From Cladochytrium replicatum (lineage: Eukaryota > Chytridiomycota > Chytridiomycetes > Cladochytriales > Cladochytriaceae), in assembly GCA_025526935.1 (NCBI GenBank), contig JAHLKD010000143.1, forward strand, positions 23,169 through 87,168: a stretch of DNA of 64,000 nucleotides, read 5' to 3'. Below, piece by piece: positions 37,975 through 49,314 of the stretch; within the stretch, counting starts at the first letter, position 1, and every line of letters begins with the position of its first letter. Both the position numbers and the translations under genes were made by a program. The notes below the pieces were generated by a model, which saw only the letters and a program-made list of their open reading frames with translations, was not told the origin of the DNA and did no database searches.

Positions 37975-40900
37975 ATGGAGACGCTCGAGAAGCTGTTTTC
38001 GCAAATAGCTAATGCGTGAGTATGCGGGGACGGTCAGAATGTGCCCGGAGCCAGTTCCGGGCTGTATGGTCTTATTAATGGTCTGATACTGTTGTGATAC
38101 ATAGAACCGAGGAGAAGCAGCCTGTAATCGCAGAAGAAATACGGAAATATGTAAAATTATACGATTTGAGGGTGTTGGGCCTATCTTGACTGATTACCGA
38201 CCCTCCAACAGGTCAACACAACCTCTAGGGAGGCGACTCCAGCTGCTCGCGCTCAATTCGCAGACAAAGTGAACCGATGCATTTTTGAGCTCGTTAGCAA
38301 CCAGAACCAGAACTACAAGATGGGGGGTATATGCGTCATCGAAGCCCTAGTCGACTGCGACTTTGAGGAGGCCAATGCCAGAATAACCCACCTGACAAAT
38401 TACGTACGGAGGGTGTTGCCGGGTACTGATGCCAGATTGACTCTTGCCGCTGCTCGAGCACTGGGACGTTTAGCGATCCCTGGAGGGTCTTTAACTGTTG
38501 CATTGGTCGACTTCGAGATGAAGAGAGCACTTGAATGGCTTCAAGGGGACAGAAACGACAGCCGACGGCTAGCCTCCGTATGCATTATAAGGTCACTCGC
38601 AATGGCTGCACCAACTTTAGTTTACGATTACGTGCTATCCATATTGGATCTCATATGGACTGCCATACGAGATCAAAAAGTTAAGATCAGAGAAGTTGCT
38701 GCAGAAGCACTTCGTCATTCTTTGGACATTTCAGTAGCATCTGATCCAAACACGAGAAGAACAATATTTAAGCGAGTCTGGGACGAGACAAAACAAGGGT
38801 TTAAGTTTGGCCGGTCAGAAACCATTCACGGCTCCCTGCTCGCTGCACAAGTCTTGTTGATCCGACCAGACAAGGTAGAGACTTCCTAATCATTCACTGG
38901 ACAAGACTGGCTTGGAGAAGGCTAACACTCAGCAGTATGTTCTTGCTAGAATCAAGGACATAGCTCCGGCTGTATTGAAATATAAGGAGCATCGCGACAT
39001 TCTTATTCGGAGAGCTGTCTTTGTCATTATCCCTCTTCTTGCTCGGTCGTCTCCCGACTTTTTTTCGTCAAATTATCTCACCATCACAGTCAAATACCTT
39101 CTTACCCATGTTGCAAATGAAACCGATAGAACAGAAGGCAAGCTGCTTTACAAATCTTGTATGAATCTCCACTAAGATCTCCATCCAGCATTCCTAGCAC
39201 TTGGATATCTGTCCTCGTCTGTAGGAATGTACATTCGGTCATATCTGGATGACATTCTTCGAGTCATTATCGAGGGAATGAGCTTGGGGTAGCGTTTGTC
39301 ACAATGAACTTTTCGCCTCATTCTAACCACGATACTTACGTTGAAGGAGATATTCACCACATTTGAATGCTGTGTTCACGTGCGTAGGTCAGTTAGCGAT
39401 TGCGTTAGGCCCGTGGATGGTTGAAGATCTCGCAGGGAAGGGCGATTCGTCGAACAGGTTCGATACACTGCTAGAGCAGATGTTTTCGATGGGATTGTCC
39501 GAAGCTCTAAGAGATACTTTGGTGGATTTGATTTATAACATCCCTTCGATTGAAACCGTGGTGCAACAACGCCTTCTGGATATGCTGGTCGACATTCTGT
39601 CCAAAGTACCAGCTACGGCCACACTCAGCTTGGTCCCAGAAGAGGTTTCAATCGAAAATGATTCTGCAAATATCGCAAAACTATCACCACAACGGCAGAG
39701 TAAAACCTCGATTCTCCAGGCAACCTACTTGGAGTCTGCGGAAAGCATCTTGCTTGCCTTGAACACCCTCGGATCATTCCACTTTGGAGATCTCAAATGG
39801 AAGACGATGCTAGAAACGTCCCCGGTTCTTCGCGACCATATTTTGAAATGTACTGGTCATGATGATCCAAGGATCAGAAAAGCAGCTGCGCAAACGTGCT
39901 GCCGCTTGATGGCCGTTCCACATCCAATTGGAGAAGGAGACATTTACAAGTCAACAGTAAGGATACCAGGATATCAGCATTCTATGATCCAGGCTAACAT
40001 CTTTAAATCAAAGGTTAAGCCCGCTGCAGTTTGTGTTGTATCTGATATCGTGTACAACCTTGTTTCTTTAGCAGTCAGAGATCCAGGTTCGTGGTTTCTT
40101 GATTATATTTGCAGGTTCTCATTCGAGGTTTTAGATACAACTGTACGCAAAGAGGTCCTGGTATCTTTAGATCAACGATTTGATCCCTACCTCGCACATT
40201 CGGAAGTGTTGGAGCTCTTGTTCAACTGTGTCAATGATAATCACTTCGAAAATCAAGATATATCAATGGGAACGCTTGCGCGACTGAGCGGAAGAAATCC
40301 TGGAATTATTCTTCCATTCATGCGTAATATGCTTGAGCAACTGCTTGCGGAATTACAATTCTCTGGAATCAGGTAAACGTTGCTGTAGACCCCGCTTGCA
40401 GAATTGCTGATGCAAAACCTTATAGCCAACAGCGCGAACAAAGTGCAACGCTTTTAGGGCAACTAATAACTGGTACTACTGCGTTCGGGCTGATTTTCCC
40501 ATACATCGATCACGTACTTTCGGTGCTATTGCCAAAGTGCCGTGATTCCAGTCCCGATGTTGCCACACGTGCATTGGATGTTATCGGAAGACTTGGTGGT
40601 TTGACTGTGCGTGATTCACACATGAACGATGCTGGTGATGCTTCAATGACCGAATTCCAAAATGATGCACTGAGTGCGTATATGAATCAAATTCTTGATG
40701 TTATTATCGAAACTCTGGAGGACCAGCGAAGCTCTTCGAAACGACAAGCGGCTGCAAAGGCACTTGGATCCATTGCGCTGGGTATGGGTTACGTTCTCGA
40801 GGGGAATGAAAAATACCATAGTGCTCTCCCACTTGTCGTGAACATCATCAAAACTGAGCAGAATGCGCAATTGAGGGGAGAAGTGATCAGAACTCTTGGA

Positions 40901-43900
40901 ATTCTTGGCGCTTTGGACCCCTTCAAGTACAAGGTTGGTAGTCCTCCCTCAACTTTTGTTTTACCAACATTCTCTTTCGTAGATGATCACCGATGGAAAT
41001 GTATCAATCAGTGGGATAATGAATGACCCTCAGACACCAAATTTGCCTGTACTCTCTCCCGCCTCGGATGAATATGTTCCTGCCTTTGCAATTGGTGCAC
41101 TTCTTCGCATTATGAGGGATCCATCTCTCACGAATTACTACGCACAAGCGGTCAATGCAGTCGTGACAATTTTCAAATCGCTCGGGGTGAAATGTTGCTC
41201 ATTTCTTCCATACGTCATACCTCCGTTCATCGTGGTTATACGGCGATCGCAGCCACAAACACTTGATTTCTACTTTTCTCAACTTGCGATAGTGATTAAT
41301 CTCGTCAAACAGCACATTCGCAATCATGTTGGGGAGATTAAGTCGATCATCAAGGACCTCTGGCTTTCAAGCCCCCAGTCTGCTCAGTTCGGAATGTTGA
41401 CTGTTATCGAAGCTATTGGCGCGTCTATGCCCGGAGAACTGAAGGATCAACTAAACCCTTTCTTGTCAAACATATTGGATCTTCTTGAGAGGAGCACAAC
41501 GACGCCCGTTAACCCCGGACAAACTCAAAAAATACTTTCATGTCTGGTCACCCTTGGCGCAAACTGGGAAGGAAACCTTAGACTTCTGATTCCCGCAGTT
41601 GTTCGGTGCATGGAACGGAAAGATCTTCCCGTATCAACTCGACAATTCGCAATCTCATCCATCGCTCAGCTCTCGCGGAAGCTTTATCTAGCTGAACACG
41701 CATCCCGAATAATGACACCTCTAATCGCCGCTCTCTCAGATCCTGGAACCCAATTAACTGCTGCGGACGCCATTTGCACAATACTTTGCTATATTCCAAC
41801 ACGTCAAACCTCCGTCTATCTGCCACTTATTATTAGACCGATCAAATCGGGAGTACTGACTCATCAAACATTAAAGAAATTTTTAACGGATATTCAAGAG
41901 TCGAACGAACTCCCTGCCGATTACGTGGGAGTGACTGAAGTGAGGTAACTTGGTAATTTTATTGTGTTATCGATGACTGAACAGCGGTTTAGCACTGCAC
42001 TGGAATCAGTTGATCTTCTGGATGCAGAAGCAAATCTTAGAGAGCAGCACCTTTCTGTAAACGCAGCTGTCATCATCAAATCTCTGGATTCATCTCACAG
42101 AAAGAATCGCGAAGATTGGGGAGAGTGGTTGAAGCACCTCGCAACGGATCTTTTGAAAGAATCACCATCATATGCATTACGTGCCTGTTCAGCCCTCGCC
42201 TCCATATACAGTCCCCTCGCACGAGAACTTTTCAATGTTGCGTTCGTTTCATGTTGGAGAATTCTGGATACTCAACATGAAGAGGCAAATCGGAATATTC
42301 CACCAGAATCCGCTGAGCCTCGACCTCCCTCTGATCGCGATCTAGTTCTTCAGCTCATTGAAACTGCTCTCGCTTCTCAGACCATCCCACCTGAAGTTTT
42401 GCAGATTCTCCTTAACCTTGCGGAATACATGGAAAGGGATGCAGATCGACCACTTCCCGTGAAGATTTCAAACCTGATCACGTATGCAAAGAGATGTCAC
42501 GCATACGCAAAAGCCTTGTATTACTCCGAATTGACATTCCTCGAAGGTTACGGTGGAGATACATATCAAAGTCACCCAGCGCAGTCTGCGGTCTTAGCGT
42601 CCGCTGTTGAGAACTTGATTGACCTCAACGATCGCTTAAATCAACAGGACTCAGCAAAGGGTATGCTTGAGTTTGTGAAGGATGACATTCGAGCATCTTG
42701 GTATGAAAAGTTGAATCGTTGGGAGGACGGTTTTGCAGCATACACCAGACAGTTGCAAGAAGATCCAACCTCACTTGAGTCCATATTAGGGCAGATGCGT
42801 TGCCTTCATAGCCTTGGGGACTGGGAAGGGGTTTCGAAGGTTGCGAAGGAACGATGGATGCTGATGAGTCACTTCGGGCTGGGAAGCGACGTCGACTCTG
42901 ATACTGATAACGAAGGCCCATCTGTTCTCCAAGAAACAACGGGAGATGCACAGTCAACGGCCAGTCTTTACGACGCCAATCGATGGAGAAGACGTTGGAG
43001 GGGATCACAGTATCGCGCGCGCCGCCCGAGCATGAGCATCCATGCTTCCGAGGCAATCACAGAGGATGAGGATGGTATTGATGATGGAAGAAGTGCTACG
43101 ACAAGATCTGTAATGGAGCCAGCGAGGACGCGTGGAGCATGGCAAAATCAGACCTGGGAAGACAAGTTGCGCAATAAAGCGGCGGCATCACTAGCAGCCT
43201 CTGCTGCATGGAGTCTTGGGAGATGGGATCTACTGCACACTTACGTAGATATGGTTATGGCAAAAGACACACCCGATGGCGCTTTCTACAGAGCAATTCA
43301 AGCGATTCAACAAGGCCAGTATGATATGGCGAATTCGTACATCGTGAACACTCGTAACCTGCTCGATAAAGAGCTGGTTGCACTATTGGGGGAGAGCTAT
43401 GAACGAGCTTACGCAGTAGTAGTGAGAGTGCAGATGCTCGCAGAATTGGAACAAATCGTGATATACAAACGCACCAATTCTGCGCTACTACGAGCGAGAA
43501 TCAAGAGCACGATGGATGCAAGGTATTTTTTCGGATGTAGTTCTATTTCCGTTCTCTCAGAGCAGTTTTTTGTAGACTAAAGAAAAGCGAGTACGATGTT
43601 GAATATTGGCAGAGGCTGTTGAAAGTCCGTTCACTCGTTTTTACTCCTGAACAAGACATGGATGTTCAGATTAAGTTTTCGTCCCTTTGTCGGAAAAGTG
43701 GTCGCTTTGGGCTATCGATGCAAGTACTTTCCAAGCTTCTGGGTGGTGGACGATCAGACTTCTCTCGTTTGGTAAGTGTATTCAGATTTGTAATTCAGTT
43801 CAATAATTTAATGACTTTAGAATGTCAACGGAAACGACCCGAAAGTTGTATATGCATGTCTGAAGCATATGTGGGGAGCTCGTTCAAGGGAAACTGCAAT

Positions 43901-46900
43901 TCAGAACATGAAGCAACTGGCTTCCGTTCTCTCCTCACGAGTCAATGTATCCGGTTCCAGCGTTTCCACGCCTCCAGGCTCGATGATTGATCCGTACGCG
44001 GTGGCAGCAGCAGCTCTCGGTGGGGAAGAGAAGATGGAGCAGCTTAAGTATCTTCTCTCGAAGTGCTATCTCAAAATTGGAGACTGGCAGCTGGCGGTGG
44101 CTCGAGATGTTTCAGAGGTAAGGGCGATCCTTTTACTCGGAGTAAGAGTGCTCTAAAACAATGATCAGGCGGATTTAAGAAGTGTTTTGCGCTATCATGA
44201 GCTCGCGAAGGACTTCGGTCCTGACCACTATAAAGCCTGGCACGCATGGTCGATGTCAAATCTCAAAGTAGTAGAGCTACATGAGAGGCAAGAAAGTATC
44301 GACGCATCAGCTAGTCCAGAGAGCGGATCGAGCGGACCAAAACCCGAAAGTGCTGCATCGAAAGCTCGTCTGAATATTGCTGCGGCCGTCAAAGGTAGTA
44401 AAGCTAATATTCATCAAATAATCAAATAATGTTCTGAACGTTTTGTAGGGTTTATTCGGGCGGTGGTGCTACTCGAAAAAGGAACAGAACAACAAGATGC
44501 ATTACGTTTGGTGACTTTATGGTTCAAGTACGGTTACGTGGATGGCGTGAACGAGGCAATTGCGGAACACGTAAAAGATATCTCTGTCGATACTTGGCTT
44601 CAAGTTGTTCCTCAGGTGCGAACGTTCAATTTTCCGTCTGCAAACAACTTACACTTGTTAAAAAGCTCATCGCAAGAATTCACAGTAAAAATGACAACAC
44701 AAGGAGAAATTTGCACGAACTTGTTGCTCGAGTTGGCAAACATCATCCTCAGGCATTGATATACCCCTTGACGGTTGCAACCAAAGCCCCAGTTCTTGAT
44801 CGAAGACGCGCGGCAACAGAAATCATGGAGAGGCTTCGAGATCACCATGCGAAGCTCGTGGAGCAAGCGCTTCTGGTATCCGACGAGTTGGTTCGAGTAT
44901 CGATTTTGTGGCATGAAATGTGGGCCGACGGCATTGATGAAGCCCTGAAGTCCTACCAAGATCAGCAAAGCTTAGAAGCAATGCTCGAAATTCTAATGCC
45001 TCTGCATGTCATGCTCGACAAGGTAACATTTATTTTGTGCTCTTCAATATGTGCTGATTTTTTTTGGCTCTAGGGTCCAGAAACAATGGAAGAGTCGCAA
45101 TTTGTCAGAAGTTTTGGTGTAGATTTACGAGAGGCAGTTCAGCTTCTGCTACGATACAGGCAAATGCCAAATTCTATGTATTTGAAGCAAGCCTTCAGCA
45201 TTTATCGCCAGGTATATGAACACAGCGTCGATACAGTGGCGCATTCTAACAGATTGTTCAAGGTTTTGCGCAGTATCCATGAGCAGCTGCCACAAATGAT
45301 GTCTTTTGAGTTGCACTTTGCATCGCCCAAACTTCTTGAAGCCGCCAACCTAGACATTGCCATTCCTGGGAGCTATCGGGTTGATGAGCCAGTGGTTTGC
45401 ATTTCGCGGTTCGATCCTATTTTCACTGTTTTGAGTTCCAAGCAACGACCTCGAAAGATGCAAATCAAGGGTAGTGACGGGAACACGTACGGGTTCCTTC
45501 TGAAAGGTGAGAAATAGCACGCTGCTTTATATGCAACTAACCTTGTCTGCTTTGTTTCAGGTCACGAAGATCTCCGCCAGGATGAGAGAGTTATGCAACT
45601 TTTCGGATTGGTGAATATGCTCCTTGAATCAAATCAAGAAACATTCAAGCGCCACTTGAACATCGTTCACTATTCCGTGATTCCCCTCTCCCAAAACTCC
45701 GGATTGATTGGCTGGGTGCCGAACTTGGATACTATGCACGGGCTAATCAAGGACTACAGAAAGCAGTTGAAGATCCACCTTGACCTCGAATATCGATTGA
45801 TGAATAAGGTATTTTGTTCAATTAGTATGGCCAATGGCATTGACCATCAATAAGATGGCTGCAAACTATGAAATGCTTCCACTGTTGGGTCGTGTCGAGG
45901 TGTTTGGTAAGACAATGCTTTGTTCGCTGACTTTGGCTCAAAAATATGTGCGGGACTAGAGTTCGCTCTTGAAAATACTACAGGAGAAGATTTACGAAGG
46001 ATCTTATGGCTCAAAAGCCGCAATGCAGAGGTTAGTGGCTAAAGCTCGTGGAAATCTTGCCAATTATGAACACTGACAACCAATCGGCAGGCCTGGCTCG
46101 AGAGGCGAACTAATTTCACGCGCTCATTAGCTGTCATGTCGATGGCAGGATATATGCTTGGCCTCGGTGATCGGCACCCGTCAAATCTTATGGTTCACCG
46201 AACCACTGGCTCTGTCATTCACGTCGACTTCGGAGATTGTTTTGAAGTTGCAATGCATCGAGATCGCTACCCCGAAAAGGTTCCATTCAGGCTAACACGA
46301 ATGCTCATCAAGGCCATGGAAGTAAGTCGTTCTTGCTCAATAGTCCTATCCATTTACAGAGCCCTTCATTTAGGTCAGCGGAATACATGGAAACTTCAAA
46401 GCTACTTGCAGATTGGTCATGCAAGTGCTTCGCGACAACACGGATAGTCTGATGGCCGCATTGGAAGCCTTCGTTTATGATCCGCTAATTAACTGGAAGT
46501 TGATGACGCCATCTCCCGCCATAGGTGGGTATGATCGTTTTCTTCGCTTACCGCTTGATAATCTTTGTGGTGCAGGTCAAAATCGCCCAAATCCTCGGCC
46601 CAGAAAACAAATCCATGGTGTTTCCAAGTTACATAATTCTGGGTGAATTCTCACTGATCGGTTCATTTGTGATGTTAGGTTTTAATCAGCAGGGGTTGGA
46701 TGGGTACGACAGTGATGGATTTGACCCGAAAATGGCACAAAGCATGATGGCAGAAAGTCGAAAGCATCACCGACTCCAGCACAAGCATCTCCAGTTTGGT
46801 GGTGAGCTTAGTGGATTTATCATTAGCAGTGACTTATTAGTTGTATCCGCAGATGACAATTCAGAAACGCCTAACAGTCGCGCGCTGGCTGTGATCGGTA

Positions 46901-47094
46901 GAGTTTCAGACAAGCTAACGGGGCGTGATATCAAGCCAAATGTCACAATGGATGTTCCCGAGCAAGTGGAAAGATTAATACAGCAAGCTACTTCCGTGGA
47001 GAATCTCTGCCAGCTCTATGTGGGATGGTACGTACGAACGAGGGACAATGATTCTTACTAAGCTTCTTTGTTTGATAGGTGCTCGTTTTGGTGA
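37975..47094 (+). CDS. TOR: TOR (target of rapamycin) PI3K-related Ser/Thr kinase
   Basis: Central nutrient-sensing kinase (TORC1/TORC2 core). N-terminal HEAT solenoid to about 41.9 kb ([41 protein letters not shown]). FAT domain about 42.0-44.8 kb. FRB about 44880-45210 ([20 protein letters not shown] to [13 protein letters not shown]). Kinase domain about 45290-46750: [19 protein letters not shown], catalytic loop [11 protein letters not shown] and metal-binding [13 protein letters not shown] ends [13 protein letters not shown], the last five residues split by an intron, stop 47092-47094. The start at 37975 ([14 protein letters not shown]) is the first in-frame Met linked through good introns; the true start could be further upstream. 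About fifteen or more short introns, no frameshift. The FRB lacks most rapamycin-contact residues (see findings). Confidence 0.95.
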
Positions 47095-47159
47095 CGACAT
47101 TGCAAACAGCCGCTGTATTATTTTTGCAACCATCTTTTTGATGTCATTTCGCTGATAAC

Positions 47160-47862
47160 ATGTTGGTGATAAAATATTTCAAATGTTCGCGAGATCCTCC
47201 GTCCTGGCAATTGCAGATGCTGACTTAAAGTCAGCATTCACATCGAAGGACACCCCTCGGTTGAACATCTGGGTAATTAGGTTCGCGCCGATTTCCACAG
47301 ATGGGATATAAGTTGTGGGGTACTCCAGACCAATAACCGTCGTTCATTGTAGTGTCGTTTCAGCTTTTTCGTGGAGCTTGAGGATCATCGTAGAAATAGA
47401 TGAGGCGGCCTTATCCAGTGCGAATCCTGATTTCACAGCAATCAGCAAAGGGTTTCAAACTGATAAACTTGGACGTGGCAGCAGAGCATGAGCACACGAG
47501 GAGTGGCAGACCATCGTGGGATCGGTCTGCTTCAAAGCTAGGGGAGTGCTTGCGGGGTGCTGAGCAGTACACGCACGTCTTATTTGAAATACAGCTCTAC
47601 TGTACCCAGAGTGCTTTGTTTTAACATCCTGTGGACTCTGCGTTGGGTACATTTCCTCATACAAGGCGGCTAACAATTTGGTGATATCCTGCCAACGACA
47701 TTTATCTGTAAAATCCAGATTAAACATACCAATTGCCTTCTTTTCGCTGACATTTTGTTCAATCTTTGCTAGCAGTGTCGCTGTTCCTCGTTGCCTTACT
47801 CGATCCATACCATCAAACGTGTCACAAATGGCCAGCGTGTCTCCCAAAACCTTTTCTGGCAC
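47160..47862 (-). other. Unidentified minus-strand coding segments
   Basis: Two protein-like stretches in different frames. One is MPEKVLGDTLAICDTFDGMD, then GTATLLAKIEQNVSEKKA and DKCRWQDITKLLAALYEEMY (47862 to about 47650). The other is a terminal YPTTYIPSVEIGANLITQMF, then NRGVSFDVNADFKSASAIAR and EDLANI with a stop near 47190. They could be exons of one small gene or a decayed one; the middle (about 47350-47640) carries stops. I do not recognise the family. It sits between TOR and a dead carrier gene, with its 5' end touching the latter. Confidence 0.3.
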
Positions 47863-49080
47863 CGTTGCAAAATGACCAAGTCATCGGGGGATTCTGCGCT
47901 GGAGCGGTGTCGATAATTGTTGTTTATCATTCGACGTTATTAAGATCCGATTTCAAAGTACTTCAAGAAAATTACGTTTCGCTTTCAACTGCCTAACGTC
48001 ATTCCATCAGTGGACGAGCCCAGTTTTCGTCGAACTGCACGAGATCTCAAGCCTGAATCTTCTTTCTGGAGAAGAACTGGAGAAGAACACGGAACATTCA
48101 GACAATCTCAATGTGGCTGCAGATAGCAAAGGAGAAAGGAACATTCGCGAAATTTGCAGGATCGACACTTTCCTGAGGAATTCAATTTCGGTTGTACAGG
48201 AAAATGAATGCACATTGTTATCTCAGCATCCCTGTTCCAGGTACCAAAAGTTGAAGGATAGCATGACAACTGAGGTCCATCAGTGTTTACCCCAATGAAT
48301 CACTTGATTGCATCAGCAGAAGCTGGTAAGTATATTTTCTTTCAAAAGTTCACCAATTCACCCTTCATGTCAAGGCGTTCACATCACGCTTCACAAAACC
48401 TCATTGGTTCACAACATGCATGTGTGCTCAACGTGCAACGGACGTTGGGGCATACACGAGCTTAGTAGGTGCATTTACTCCAGCTCATCAAACAAATTTT
48501 TCGAAGAGGGTCTTACTCAAACGTGGAAAGGCGAAGGAATTCGAGGGCTTTATCGTAGAATGATACCAGCCCTGTTTTGGTACATCACATGTAGCAATTC
48601 AATTCATGGCGTACGAAGAGATGAAGCTGCGATGGACAAGTTTGCGTCCGAATTGAGATATCCAGAAGTTGGTATGATCTCCGTTTTAATGTTTGAAAGT
48701 GAAAGTGATTCTCAACTCATTCAACGATCTTCAGGGAACGATGGAATACATATTTATCGCATCTGCCTCAAACGTAGTGCGGCTCCCGTATCAAGTGGTA
48801 AAAGCGCGGCTGCAGGTAGATCAATTTGCAAATTTGAACGGAAGAATACCAAGCAATCAGCTTTAGAATGAGCGAAGTGTTTCCAATTGCAATAACAATA
48901 ATGGGGTAATTTCCAGCATCTCACGAATTTGACAGCATGCATCAGGGACTTTCTGTTTTCCCCACTACTGGACGGTAAGGTTTGGCGGCTCTTACAACTG
49001 ATTGGGGACGAATCTATTGAGGGATTTGCCATGACCTGCCATCACTTTCGCAGTGTATGAATCTTTAAGAACTCTTTTCC
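47862..49080 (+). pseudogene. Decayed mitochondrial carrier (SLC25A32/FLX1-like)
   Basis: Pieces of all three carrier repeats appear in order but in shifting frames. They are QVIGGFCAGAVSIIVVY then FDVIKIRFQ (repeat 1), MNHLIASAEAG, a KPHW...CMCAQRATD stretch (the 'NPIW..KTRMC.QR' site of folate/FAD carriers, degraded), EGIRGLYRRMIPALF then SHVAIQFMAYEEMKLRW (repeat 2), VVRLPYQVVKARLQV, and a final NLLRDLP/PAITFAVYESL (repeat 3, interrupted by a TGA). One base is missing at the first P-x-D/E-x-x-K motif and one T is extra before GTSHVAIQF. Several signature residues are replaced (NPIW to KPHW). The family imports folate/FAD into mitochondria; this copy is inactive. Confidence 0.7.
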
Positions 49081-49314
49081 ATGTGCAAGCAAAGTTTTAT
49101 TGAATGAATATGATTCCCGTAATTTTTAAGTTGTCCACCGACACTACTATATCAATGTTATCAACCATTTAAGACTGCTTTCAAAAAAAGTAATATGCCA
49201 CATAAGTTCTGTGTGTGCAACCATACAAGAAACCAGTACTGTGAAACTTAAACATTTTTGGTGACCCAGAACTACCATCTACGCCAACCGAGCACTTGTA
49301 AAGCAAAAACAGCC

